Shown in pieces: positions 48,786 through 60,627 of a stretch of DNA of 64,000 bases. Below the pieces are notes generated by a model. It was given only the letters and a program-made list of their open reading frames with translations. It was not told the DNA's origin and made no database searches. The position numbers and the translations under genes were made by a program. The stretch's first letter is position 1; the number at the start of each line of letters is the position of its first letter. This stretch comes from Phoronis australis (Eukaryota > Phoronida > Phoronidae), in NCBI GenBank assembly GCA_002633005.1, contig NMRA01000706.1, forward strand, positions 110,820 to 174,819. The letters run 5' to 3'.

Positions 48786-50148
48786 CTCACTGACTGCGAC
48801 AATGAATGGGAGTCTCTCGCTAATACTCTCATGAGTCGAGAGATATTAATAAATTAATGATTTTACTATTGCAGCAATTTCCACCACGGGATCAAACTGC
48901 AAGTGTGAGTGGTTCGCGGAACAGGCGTTGACTGTATACCGAAAAGAAGAACGCGGTTTGAAATTGCACTTCTAGATCTACCAGGAGGGGGTTGAGGGTG
49001 TGTCACCCTCCACGTCAATAAATCTCCTCTCTTCCAGTGCCCTCTGTCTAAAATAGTCTTTCTCTTCGCCTGCTGCCACGTCCACCTTTACGAGTGAGCC
49101 CTACGGTGACAAAGTTGATCCACCATTGAAATATGAATCCATTACAAGTTACCAGGAAAACTCAACAACTCTGATGCATATATACATGTATATGTTATGC
49201 AATGTCTTTGATGACTTGTCTTATTGGCTGGAGCCATATTAATAAACAGGGCTGCAGCAAAACCTTCATGAACTAGGCTACATACGTACAGGAGGTGTTC
49301 CACCAACTCCAGGCAGGCTCACCAAATAGTCAACGCGTGTTTTCATGCCTTTAAGTAGATAACTCTGTCAAAAATAGTGTCTGTTTCTGTCTTTGTTCTC
49401 ATGCTTCAGGCTGCATTTCACATATCCCGTCAATAGTTTAGAATTTATTGCTTTGTTGGTATCGAAAACAAGAGTTTTACTGCAGACATTGAAATAATTT
49501 GTGATGCCTTTCATATGAAAATTATACTCATCTTTCTCAGAAATCTAGCCCCAAAATAGTGTTCATCAGAGCGGGGCGTCTCGCCCCTCCCCTGTGGGCA
49601 AATGTCACTTTCAAACTGTTGCCTCTAAGGGATGATCCGTACCGGAGTTAACCGCAGGCTAGTCCAGCATGTACTCAGAACATTGTATTTTTGGGGACCA
49701 AAATATGGTCTAAATACACGGTGGCAAAAATATTTGGTGGGTGTATGGAAACTGCTCAAATTCCCCAGACATTATTCTCTTAACATGAATTGTTGGTTTC
49801 AATGAAGATTGCACGGTAATGGGATTGTGATTAAATTTCAATTTGTTGTACATTTCTTGGGGATGATTTAGGGTTCAACCATTTTTGCTCCTTGACGCGT
49901 TTTAGAAAAAAATTATTGCGTGGCAGTTGGACTCATTGCGGAAAACTGAACGTTATTCACTCGCGACATCTGGTGTTTAGTTTAAAATACTACCTGATGG
50001 CCTTCTATCGTGCAATTGCAAGTTGCATAAATTACATGTACATCGTACAGCTATTTATTTCTCGTCTATAACAAAACGATGTCTTAATTTTTTACCCTAG
50101 CAAATGTAAGGTATCGATGTTACACATGATTCCAGTTGGTGAATATAT
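48786..50148. other. Spacer, nothing recognised
   Basis: No coding, RNA or transposon-end signal seen. Confidence 0.4.
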
Positions 50149-50196
50149 ATGTGTGTGTGTGTGTGTGTGTNGTGTGTGTGTGTGTGTGTGTGTGTG
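50149..50196. repeat. (TG)n microsatellite with one N
   Basis: GT dinucleotides broken by N at 50171. Confidence 0.95.
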
Positions 50197-50351
50197 TTGC
50201 TTGTAATGTGATGAATCGTGTTCACGATAACTAGATGAAACCACATGCCACATTACGGAACAGGTTATCGCTTGTTGGCAGTGTTAGCAATTCATGTTCA
50301 AATGCCCATTCATTTACGTCATCTATTGATGTACAGATGTCCATGCTTGGT

Positions 50352-50496
50352 AGAGTTCAGTAACGCTTGGACCTACGCTTGGACCTCCTAAAACCTAGCC
50401 AAAATCACGCGTTCTCATTTAAAGTACACGGCAATGTCTCACGCAATCTCGCGAAGCCTTGCTTTTTGGTGACGCCCTAGCGTTACTGAATTCTGT
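50352..50496. repeat. Small inverted-repeat element, about 145 bp
   Basis: GAGTTCAGTAACGCT at the left and AGCGTTACTGAATTC at the right are inverted copies. No frame inside. Confidence 0.4.
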
Positions 50497-50831
50497 CCTG
50501 GTGGTTTGGGCGGTCAAGCATGAGGTTTATCAGAGCGGGTGCATGGTATGGTACGATTCCGAGCACACGATTAAACGGCAGTCTTGGCTTATTTAATTGG
50601 CGTCGTTTAAAATTTTTGAGCCCGTGACACCTCATTAACAATGTAGTAAAAAAGCCTTCAACATTCAGAATGTGTGTATTTAAACGTAAATGAGATGCTA
50701 ACGTATTCATAGTCACAGATCAAAACCTGAATTGTCTTTTGAAAAAGCATAACGAGTGCAAATGCATGTTCGAAGCAAACGACATATTGATCACAATTAC
50801 CCAAAACAGTCGCTGATAACATAACTATTAC

Positions 50832-50854
50832 CGGGGGGGGGGGGGGGNNNGGGG
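50832..50854. other. Poly-G run with assembly gap (NNN)
   Basis: G run interrupted by NNN at 50848-50850; length is not reliable. Confidence 0.9.
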
Positions 50855-51768
50855 TCATGCTCAAATTGCGATTTAAAGAAGTTAAATCTTTTTAAGTTGC
50901 GTGGGTTTATCCTCTTTCAACTTAACCAAGTTGTTGAAAAAATACAAGGGGAGAAACTGTGCATGTCAAATTGTACTTTATAATTGGTCTGGAACTGTGG
51001 GGCATTAATATATGCCTCACAATTTTTTTCAACTCCACAGTTAAGGCCTCATATGTGAAAATGACCCTCATCTGCATAGTTTAAGTTTTATTGTTTTTAT
51101 TTTATACAGTATTATTGGTAAAATAGTAATGGTATTATTTACCTGTATTATTTGTTTCTAATACGTAACAGTGTGTATTATTTATATCATATTACGTTAT
51201 ATTACATTGTATTCTTTTATAACGAATTGCAAATTTTTAACTATATTTCTCATTTCACATATTTCTTATCTGGTTTTAACTGATTGCAGCGATTTTCACA
51301 GTTCTTCCATTTCCCAGACTGAGAACATGCTGGTACGGGCCGCCTATCGTAGTTTTATCCCCGAGTTGCGATTGGTAACATGTCACATAACGATACTGAC
51401 GTCACTGTAAATAACCAACTCACGGGGATTGCTAAGGAATCCTCAGTCAAGTCCTGCATTTGCTGCATATAGTGAGCAAGCTAAGCAAATAATTATTTTG
51501 TTAATTGGGAGTAAGGAACTGTTTTAAAACCACGAAAACTAAACACATACATGTATGTGGGAATCTCAACTGGTTTCATACTTTTTCAATGAGCTCATTT
51601 ATTTATTGTGTTGAGAATTAAGATTCGTCGAACTCCTTTGCCACAATAAAACCTGTTCCAACAGCCACAGAATTTACATTGCGCAATTACAGACACAAAA
51701 ATTATCTGTGCATTGATTTTTGCTTCATTTGTTACCCTATCAAATTGTCAGAAGTTGACTGTGGGTTT
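50855..51768. other. Spacer, nothing recognised
   Basis: AT-rich, no gene signal. Confidence 0.4.
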
Positions 51769-52280
51769 AGTTTGAAAGGTAGCTATGCTTTGTGATTGTG
51801 CGTGGATAGAGAGAGAATGATTAAATCCAGTAATTGATTTATTATATAAGAATACATAACTAAAACAAGTGAAACCCTTTGTTACTTAAGTTGACTGACA
51901 CTGAAGTAGAGTAACCACGCTAGCACCCTCTGTAAGGATGACCATATACAGTCAAGACTTATCTGCTAAAAAGAGGTAGGACTCGACACTCGTTGGATGA
52001 CACTCCTGTTGGCCGGACCTCGAACTAACACACACTGTCCTGCGACAGTTCAGTCACTTGCTGGCCAATGCTTTGTGACGCACTACAAGTCTGTAGAATC
52101 ATTCTCCCTACATTGGTGGATTTAGAGAGGTCCCAGTACCACCCTCCCCTGCGGCAAGCAAAATGAAACAGCAACAGCGTGTAGCGTGAGGAAATATTAA
52201 GTGCAGTAACTAGGACCGGTGGCGGATGAGGGGGGCTCAGACATCCCGGCCCCCGCAACTGTCGGGCCGCCTGTGCACAT
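51769..52280 (+). repeat. Tandem duplication, first unit (512 bp)
   Basis: From AGTTTGAAAGGTAGCTATGC to GGGCCGCCTGTGCACAT, repeated at 52282-52788 with about a 13-base indel and a few small changes. A single N (52281) is the junction. Includes a GGTGGCGGATGAGGGGGG stretch like the hAT-like ends. Confidence 0.9.
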
Positions 52281-52281
52281 N

Positions 52282-52788
52282 AGTTTGAAAGGTAGCTATG
52301 CTTTGTGATTGTGCGTGGATAGAGAGATAATGATTGATTTATTATATAAGAATACATAACTAAAACAAGTGAAACCCTTTGTTACTTAAGTTGACTGACA
52401 CTGAAGTAGAGTAACCACGCTAGCACCCTCTGTAAGGATGACCATATACAGTCAAGACTTATCTGCTAACAAGAGGTAGGACTCGACACTCGTTGGATGA
52501 CACTCCTGTTGGCCGGACCTCGAACTAACACACACTGTCCTGCGACAGTTCAGTCACTTGCTGCATGGCCAATGCTTTGTGACGCACTACAAGTCTGTAG
52601 TATCGTTCTCCCTACATTGGTGGATTTAGAGAGGTCCCAGTTACCCCCTCCCTTGGCTGCGGCAAGCAAAATGAAACAGCATCAGCGTGTAGCGTGAGGA
52701 AATATTAAGTGCAGTAACTAGGACCGGTGGCGGATGAGGGGGGCTCAGACATCCCGGCCCCCGCAACTGTCGGGCCGCCTGTGCACAT
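52282..52788 (+). repeat. Tandem duplication, second unit (507 bp)
   Basis: Near-identical to 51769-52280; begins directly after the N. Two alleles left side by side by assembly is a likely cause. Confidence 0.9.
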
Positions 52789-53285
52789 ACAGTCGCTCTT
52801 TGTCCAATTCCCCGCAACATGTTGCCCCCCCTCCACCCCCCTCCCCCCCATATGCCCTATGCACAATAGGCTATGCTAACCACAGTCTATCGTGACACAA
52901 CGACACTTGTAGACAGTATCTGACTAACCACAATCTTCTTGCTGATCACAGTCCCTTGTGACTCATCACGCGTTGGCAGTATATAACTTCCCACCATGCA
53001 AGTGGCAAGCTCGTTTAACTTCTGTTCGTTAACCCTTACCCTCGGCAAGATCCTCCTTAGAATCGTCCACGCGAGTTGGCTCTGCTGTACTATTTCTTCA
53101 GTACACAAGTCCTACAGTTTCAACTACCAAATTCCATTTGGCTACTTTCCTGTCTTCTAAACAAATTATAATAATGCTCTTACTTAACGACTGGCGAATA
53201 AGAAACACATGATCTTATCTAATCATATCATTAGCTATTACAATCTGATCTCAGAAATGTCTAGAATCCTCATAGTGCAAGTGGG
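52789..53285. other. Spacer, nothing recognised
   Basis: Starts with C-rich runs; a 73-codon minus frame (52887-53108) has no domain. Confidence 0.35.
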
Positions 53286-53356
53286 CATGGGCGGCGACCC
53301 ATGGGGGGCTGGGGGGGACTACAGCCCCCACTTTTTCCACTGCTCCGCCGCCCATG
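53286..53356. mobile_element. 71-bp palindromic mini-element
   Basis: CATGGGCGGCG at the left and CGCCGCCCATG at the right enclose G-run and C-run arms that can pair into a hairpin. Target duplication not clear. Confidence 0.4.
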
Positions 53357-54079
53357 AAGAGGTAAAACGTCTAAAATGTACCTATCAAAAGTACATGTAA
53401 ATAATTTTGACCCCTGGAATGTGTTCCGACACGACTGGTTCATATCACCGAGAAAGTAATTTTTTTGATACTACATGGGCAAATCACAAATTAGTGCAAA
53501 GTAGACATACATACGCTTTACATTTTATCGTCTGCAAAACACTTAAACAACCACACGCGTGCCAACCAAACAATACCAGAATTCCAAGAAAGTGACAAGG
53601 TTGTGATTGACAAATCGCGTGTCGCAACTGTACGTACTTGTACTCCCAGTCGGAAGGACATAAAAACAACTTCTTTAACGGACCCATCTTCGGCGACGAA
53701 TTCCATATCCACGTTCATTCAAATTGAGACAAACCCCAACTCAATAAACGCGCGGCCATCCAGTCTAGCTGTGCTGTCTCAAGGTCAATTCAGGGCTCAA
53801 GCGCGGGAAAGCCTTGCTAACTTATTTATCAACATTTTTAAGTTTTGACGAAATTTCCAAGAGGTTTTGTCCATGTCATAAACCTGAGACTCGTGTAGGA
53901 TTCTCTATATTATATCGAGCACAAAAAAGCAATGCCACAAAACATTTCCAGTATTTGACATCTGCTCTTCATTTCCTCTGCTTCTCCTTTAATTCTCGAA
54001 AATTGTCCCTTTGCTGAACTATATTTGAGCGGACTCACGAAATGTCGTTGAGTTCCAGAAAATGCTGTTTGGAGTTCTA

Positions 54080-54660
54080 GGTGAGTCTATTCGCGGGCAA
54101 AACGAACTCGCCACCCTTTAACTTGAAAAATAGTGCACATGTATATCACTGAAGCAGCACATACATGTACACTGTGACAGCATATGGTTTGGCCCATCGT
54201 CCATTCTTCTAACCTTTGAAGGTTCAGAAACAAGGTGAGTTTTCGTATAAATTACAGTTACTGTTTGTTCACAAGTTTATCCAACGATATTAGTTGTATG
54301 AATTTTTAGTTACTAAATCGAGCGTCATATACGAAATACGCTGTGTCCCAAATCTCGTATAATCAACGGGTTCTCGCACTTTTGGCCATGAATGTGATAT
54401 GGCGTATACATTGGCTTACGCTTGAGGTGTACTCTTTTGTGCATAAATGTATATATATATACAGTTGTATTCATTGGCGAATTTAGAGGGGGGCCAAGGC
54501 CCCCTCAAAATTCTCCCAGATTCCATTAGGCAGTGCGGAGGTGCAAATGTCTGACGTGCAAAATCCTGGCTAATATGCTGCCCCCCTAACTGAAAATCCT
54601 GGATCCGCCCCTGGTATTTTGGCTCATTTTCACTCCAGTATATGAAACTTAAACTTACTT
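54080..54660 (-). repeat. Direct repeat DR1 next to retroelement relic, interrupted by a MITE
   Basis: Matches 55458-55815: CTCGCCACC, GCAGCACA...GTGACAGC, TTTATCC...ATATT, CGCCATATACGAAATA-like, CAAATCTCGT..AATCAACG, GCACTTTTG..CATGAATGTGATAT and GAGGTGTACTCTT, in order. Minus orientation is assigned from the adjoining relic. Confidence 0.65.
54467..54618. mobile_element. hAT-like MITE, 142 bp, with 5-bp target duplication GTATT
   Basis: Element 54472-54613, ends CATTGGCGAATTTAG and CTGGATCCGCCCCTG, flanked by GTATT at 54467-54471 and 54614-54618. The paralogous repeat at 55780-55810 reads ACAGTTATAGCCCATTTTTC with no insertion, giving an empty site. Confidence 0.8.
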
Positions 54661-54764
54661 TATACAGGTGATGTTTCTCTGTTCCCCCATCAATCATCAG
54701 TAAGATGACGTCTTCACAGCATGTTTCGGCCTTTGACTTGAACACGCTCAAACGATAGACCTCC

Positions 54765-55515
54765 GAAGTTGATCAGGCTCCGGTTTGACGGGGATTGTGC
54801 CACTCATTGGTCTTCTGCAACCACAACCGCTGCGGCTGGCACTGACTTCATCACAGACTTCCTTGAATTAGTTGAAATTCCCAGCATCCTTGACATCCTC
54901 CACATGCTTAATGCCCCCAAAACACCTCAAGTGGAAAACAGTAGCACCCCCCCATCCATTTCTCAAGGATCAGCTCGCTGTACTTCAAGGCTTTCCTCTC
55001 CTGGGCTTCCTGTATCGTAGTTTTCCATACAACAGTTAATTCCACTAAGAATGCCTCCTTCGCTGTGTCTGACCACAAAATAATGTCAGGTTCTAAAGAT
55101 GTTGAAGCTATATGGGTAGGAAATCTTCATTGTTTCCGAATATCTGCCTCCACGCACCAATCATTCGCCATAGATACGATCCCTCCTGCGTTAGTGATAC
55201 CCCTCTTGCAGCCATCTGCTGTAAAATCAATAAATTTATTCACTACTTTCCTCTTGGTTCTTCTCTATAGGTCTAGTGTGTGAGCAATTTCCTTGAATAT
55301 ACTTCAGCTCTGTCAGGGCGCCCTGCAACTGGACAGCGAGGATATGTTGTGGAAACTACTCCTTGCCACAAATGCTTCATCTTTCGCCAGCCTCCGTCTT
55401 CCATAACTTTAACTTGCTCCTCGTTGAAAAGGTGTCATACACTCAGCGTATTAATTCGATTCAAGGACAAGACGATCTCGCCACCTGGTAACTTAAAGAA
55501 GAGAAATGTTTCTTG
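54765..55515 (-). pseudogene. Degenerate retroelement ORF with restriction-like endonuclease motif
   Basis: Minus-strand translation, broken by several stops and frame changes, contains SLEPDIILWSDTAKEAFLVE then LTVVWKTTIQEAQERKALKY. This PD...ELTV.W pattern is the C-terminal PD-(D/E)XK-like endonuclease seen in retroelement ORFs of invertebrates. Before it come MEDGGWRKMKHLWQGVVSTT and CPVAGRPDRAEVYSRKLLTH. Enclosed by direct repeats DR1 and DR2. No catalytic reverse transcriptase motif is left in this piece. Confidence 0.6.
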
Positions 55516-55815
55516 GTGGAGCAGCACATGCTCCGTGACAGCGTGCATCGTAAATTTTTCAGTGACAAAGTAATTTTTTCATTAATTACTCTGTAGTCAC
55601 ATCTTTATCCAAAAATATTGTGTGAATTCTTAGTTACGAAATTGAGCGCCATATACGAAATATATTGTCTCCAAATCTCGTCTAATCAACGACTGTACGC
55701 ACTTTTGAACATGAATGTGATATGTCATACATGTATGCGTTGGCCTACGGGTGAGGTGTACTCTTATGGGCAAAATGTTGATACAGTTATAGCCCATTTT
55801 TCCTCCAGAGTGTAA
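55458..55815 (-). repeat. Direct repeat DR2 next to retroelement relic
   Basis: Uninterrupted partner of 54080-54660, about 75-80 percent alike by eye. Overlaps the start of the degenerate ORF at the CCAGGTGGCGAGATCGTCTT block. Confidence 0.65.
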
Positions 55816-56052
55816 GATTACACAATATGCTACTGAAGAAGAGCGCAGGGTTTGGAACGGTTAGAGCATTCACTGATGGGTAACTGATCTCAGTCAGCAT
55901 ACATCGGACCCGAATGATTTTGAAGACCCTCAATTCGATCAGCTGTTCAGTTTTTGTTCCGCGATTTGTTGCGCTTACTAATATTACTACTGATTCACAC
56001 TGACCCGGATTAGTTACACCATGTTAGTGTTTTAACATGTAATTAAAACTGC

Positions 56053-56564
56053 TAAAGCCCTTTCACTCTAACGTTGACATGTCGATGTTTTGTGGAGTTG
56101 CAGTCAGTATGGAGGGATAACTTCGGTTCTAAATCGAAGTTAACTGGGCCAGTTGTCTTCACAGTAGACAAGCGGAGCGTCGACGCTGCGGTGCAATATG
56201 AATGGTCAACTTCGATTACATCGAAGAAGTTATTGTCAGCTGCATAGGGCCGCTGTTATCATCAACAATTACAGGGTAGTGGTCGTCGCTAACAGCTGCT
56301 CATATTTTACTCGAATAGACATCAATCGAATTAGAAATAGGTTTTTGTGTCAATTAGCACAAGCCAATGTTCGCAAATCATCACATTAAAAAATCCTGGT
56401 GTGTAAGTGTTACATCTGCCCTACGTTGCGATTACTTCGATGATAACATCGTCAGCTACAGTTAACTTAGACATCCAAAGCCAGCCAGTATAAATGGTTC
56501 AATTGACTTCGCAGTTCATGTTTACACTCTGCTCAGACAGGAATTTAGTACGAAAGGGCTTTTA
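56053..56564. mobile_element. MITE-like element, TIR TAAAGCCCTTTC, about 512 bp
   Basis: Left TAAAGCCCTTTCACTC and right GTACGAAAGGGCTTTTA are inverted. Internal GACTTCGCAG/AACTTCG and TTAACT blocks also recur inverted. TA flanks are possible; no frame of note. Confidence 0.45.
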
Positions 56565-58053
56565 GATCGATTTTAACTAGCAAAATAGTGTAGCGGTTGG
56601 TGTAAAGAATTGTCACGCGAGAGTGGGGGAGACGTTTGTAGGATGTGTTAGGGACTTTACCTGGCCATGCCAATAGCTTAATTAGAAAGCTCATATCCTT
56701 GTTGGTCGTACTGAGTACAGTGGGGGATTAAGTCTTGGTCAAGATGACTGTACTTGAGAATGTCGTATTAGTTTTGCTTTATTTTTTCCAGTTAGGAGAA
56801 TACTGACCACCTACACTGGCCCTGTAACCGTTAGTTGATCTTTCTTATTCCATTTAGTTTTAAAAGAAAGAATAGGTGTGCTAAACTCATTCAGTTATTG
56901 ATGGCCACTTTTCTCTGTATTTCCATCTGAGACTGTGCATATTAGGACAAAATGGCTACTTGCAGTCTGCATGGTCCAGGCACATTACTTGAAATCACAA
57001 CCTCAAAAAATTAGCACGTCAAATTACGTGATTGGAGTGCAATTCTTTATGTTTGCTCATGTAATGGAATTGCTCAATTTTCGATTTGTGTATCGAATAC
57101 AAAGGTTAGGCTATGGGCTCTAAAATAAGCCTGAATTTTCATCAGTTATAAGTCTCTTAAGTCGCTGTCAATTTAGAATGATGCTGTCTCTGTCAGCTAC
57201 AAATTTTGCCTTCTGATAATTAAATCGAAATTGTTTAAAGCATAAAGGTGTGACAAATTGACTGAAAGTGCGTTCTTAAATCTTGTGATTTCTCCTGGTA
57301 AAATGATTTAAATTGATTATAAACCCTCCTTCGTCATCTGTACTTTCAGAAGGAGTGGTTTAGACAACCCCCCTCTACAAACTTCTTTGCATGAGTTCCA
57401 GACTGGTCATCTCGTGAAGAAACCTTGAGGTATTGTTTCATTTATTTCCTTAATATCTCATGGAGTGACATTTCACTTTTTATTCAACTCACAACTCACA
57501 ATCCTAACCAAAGATATCGCTGTTTCGTTTACAGTATTTAAAAATGCCTTGTTTAAACCGTGTTCAATTTCTATTCAGGGATTCACTCAGGATTTCGAAA
57601 ATAGGGTGTCCAAAATGGGGTTCCCAATATTTCGGAGTGTCCGTGATCCCGACAACGCATTACCCCTACCATCGTACACCAGCAATCCCTCACTAGAGAA
57701 TTATGACATATAGAAATACTTGCGAGTTATTTTCTACCCACACAGTGATTTTATTACAAAAATACGTAGATCAAAGCGTTTTCATCTGCGTTTTCAAAAT
57801 AACTCCCTGTAGCGAGCTTTTATTACTAAAAAACTGCTTGGACCTAGACTTTTACACCTAAACTTTTGAATACAGCCAAGCATCTTACCAGACAAATATT
57901 AGAGATATTTTTATGAATGAGTGCACTTCTCAGATGATGGTGTCACTGCTGTTCTATGTTAAAACATGAAAATGCACATTGAAATGCACGAAACAGTGTT
58001 TCATTTGAGTTATTTATATTACGTTTGAGTAAACCCTACTTCAGTGTGATGTT
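56565..58053. other. Spacer, nothing recognised
   Basis: Low-GC sequence without domain-bearing frames. Confidence 0.4.
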
Positions 58054-58059
58054 TTTATT
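58054..58059 (-). terminator. Possible polyadenylation signal for 58706-59535
   Basis: AATAAA on the minus strand, about 650 bases past the candidate stop codon. Confidence 0.25.
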
Positions 58060-58705
58060 CTAATGTATCAGTGCTTTGGAGGATGTCCAGTTGAGCAAAG
58101 AACAGTTGTAATGTAACTAATTTGCATGTGAAAATTTTCAACTCGCTCACAACTTTACTATAAATGCAAGCTAACTCCAACTGCTTGTTGAAATTCTGTG
58201 CATCATTTTTGATGTGGGGAGCAATCACAATTTCTAAAAACCTTATTTTGAAAATTTTCCCTTTTACGATTCCATCTGCCAATTCAATGTCACTGTTACA
58301 GATTCATATATAAACGTCTGATTTTGCAGTGTATAGGCCTCAGAATAAATTTTAAACTGGATGTCTTCTTACAAATGCCACTATTGTCATCTTGCAGGGA
58401 TTCAGACCTGTTGTTCACCCTTGTCCTTATCTTTTTTGTCACCTGCATCTTCACAATCTTGATCAAAGGTTTGTGTCTGCTCTTGTAAAGACTCTATGCT
58501 CTATTGGAATTTAAAGTAGATAATAAAGACATGCCTTTTGTCACGAAAACTAACTGTTCATTTAGAATTTGTGTCAATAGTATGATATTGATCTCGAATT
58601 GTTCCTTGATAAAAATAGGTGAGAATTTTGGGCTCAAAAATCTCCATTAATTTGTTACTACTTAAGAGTTTCTTTAGTTTGACGTGTCACAGCATGACAT
58701 TTCAT

Positions 58706-59535
58706 TCACCTGACATGGTCACAACCATAATGAACTGACGGTTCTTTGCAAGAACAAAAATCATCTGAATGAGGAAAGCGGTTAAAATCAAAAGTTAAGT
58801 TGCGTGGATAACAGAGTTTATAGCTGCAGTAATTTTTCTGTGGAAATGCAACTCTGTTGTCTCTCAATTTAGGTTTATTATTGCTTGTTAAAAGACGATG
58901 ATAGTATGACCAATGTTTGGGCTTGATAAAACAGCTGCGTTGTAACATATTCATACAACGGCTGCGGAGTAGCACTTGGGACATAACCATGTTGCCACGA
59001 GTTAAATTTCCAGTCTTAGAACTCTAGCATCCACTTAAACCATAAAGTGTTTTGCAATGCAATCAAAATTTATGATGCAATGAAGATTTATACAAAGAAT
59101 CAAATAGCAATACGTGCATTACTTCTTACACCATCTTTCTAACTTGTAACCTCATACACTTGTTGATACTAGTATTCAGTTGGTGACATAGATGCAGTTA
59201 TCATTACTTATACCCAATGGTGATTTTCTTTGCACTGTATCTTTGGTTTTAGTGTTTCAGTGCTCAATTGTATTTTAACTTTTCACAATATTTTACACTT
59301 ATAGGCTACATAGGTACTTCAGTGAGAATATGTAACTAAAAGGAATGTAGAAGTCAAAATGGCGCAATCAGACGACATGGCGAAAAGCGAACGTCTGGCG
59401 ATGGATCGTCCGATTCAGTTCATCATTACAGTAGTTTAACGATGTAATTAGGCCGGCGAAAAGTAAAAAAATAGTGCTAAGTGTGAAAATTCAACTCACC
59501 CTGACTCTTTTCCTGCATCTCTCACGAGGCTCCAT
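58706..59535 (-). CDS. Candidate two-exon gene, unknown product (about 114 aa)
   Basis: First exon 59535-59500: ATG then MEPRERCRKRVR, ending at GTGAGT in phase 0, about 80 bases downstream (minus strand) of the TCTCGCGAGA palindrome. Second exon proposed 59014-58706: acceptor TTCTAAG, then 102 open codons in phase 0 (RSCFIKPKHWSYYHRLL, SVHYGCDHVR end) to TGA. The protein would be basic with many Cys/Tyr. The acceptor's pyrimidine tract is poor and no family is recognised, so the join is tentative; the first exon is better supported than the second. Confidence 0.35.
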
Positions 59536-59720
59536 ATCTGTTTTCGCTGTAATAATTTCCGCGGTGGTAGAAGCAATATTTCAAGAGCGCGCGTGGTGAA
59601 AGTGAAGCTCTCGTTGATCTCGCGAGATAGTTTTACGCAACCCTTACCCATTGTTCATTTGAACCGGCGACTCCTGAATAAGGGCCCAAGGCGTATATTT
59701 CAAAGAACTCGGTTTGGTAT
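59340..59720. promoter_or_regulatory. CpG-rich candidate bidirectional promoter
   Basis: Local rise in CpG with the palindrome TCTCGCGAGA at 59618-59627 (in ATCTCGCGAGAT), known in animals as a housekeeping-promoter element (BANP motif in vertebrates), and a YY1-like CAAAATGGCGCAATC at 59355. Candidate genes leave on both sides. Confidence 0.5.
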
Positions 59721-60627
59721 TGCAACTGGAAATTTCGATACAGGAATATTTTCTTCACAAATCAATACAACATTCACAGTCTATGCCAGCACAGGTATAA
59801 AATTATATCAGGTACGGTTTTGATTTCATTCCCTATTCAACCCCACAATCGTTGGAGCTTATACTGGGGTTTTATGCAGAAAAATACGAAAGCTTTTGTA
59901 ACGTTAGGCTGAAAGATCAAGTTGTTGAAGCAGTAACTGTACGTGCTAGAGCGTTAGCAGTACGTACTGGACACCCTTTCAGAGCGTAACTGTGCACAAC
60001 TTTTTTTTGGTTTAAGCAAGTAACTGCGTAAGGAACGGGTGGTTGCTCCGGGTTGTCTTTGTGACCACTGAGGCAAATTTTGAAAGATGCAACTAGCTAA
60101 AAATATTGAAGATGCATTGTGTTCCTTTTAGCCTGAAAATCATGTACTAAAACATAAAATTTTCTCAATTAGCATCGTGGCATGAAGAGTGTTGGATCTT
60201 GTCTTAAATTTATGGCATTTCGAAGCCGTGGCAATGCTATATATTAACATTGATGGTTTTCCAGGTTTTAGTAGTGAACTTACACCTTTTGTTTTGAGTG
60301 CTGCTTGCACACAATGAGGGTTGCATGCATGTGTGAGTGGCCATCTTTCCAAGCTATTTTGAATGGTGAAAATAAATTCTGGGGGGAAAGGCTATTTATG
60401 GAAAATATAATTCTTGTGTTTACGGATTAAGTTGCATATAATTGTAATGTTTACAGGCATTTTTATCAAGTGGAAACGAGGGGGACCAACCATCAGTCTG
60501 GCTGCCCACGCCTTTGCCAAAGATCCATAAGTCGAATCAGTTTCTCACTGCTGCATCTGATGGAAGAGTCAACCCTGTTAGTACCCAGCTTCTAACTGAC
60601 ATCGATGAATTTGCCGAAAGGTCCTAG
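59593..60627 (+). CDS. Candidate gene, 3' coding exon and possible upstream exon, unknown product
   Basis: Well-formed terminal exon 60457-60627: acceptor TAATGTTTACAG, 56 codons from AFLSSGNEGDQPSVWLPTPL to TDIDEFAERS, TAG. A phase-0 partner is the open frame ending at 59811 (YASTGIKLYQ before GTACGG). That frame is open back to 59467 but has no ATG, so the true start is elsewhere (a short ATG frame at 59359 does not join cleanly). The peptide looks like real protein with balanced composition; I do not recognise the family. AATAAA follows at 61213. Confidence 0.45.
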
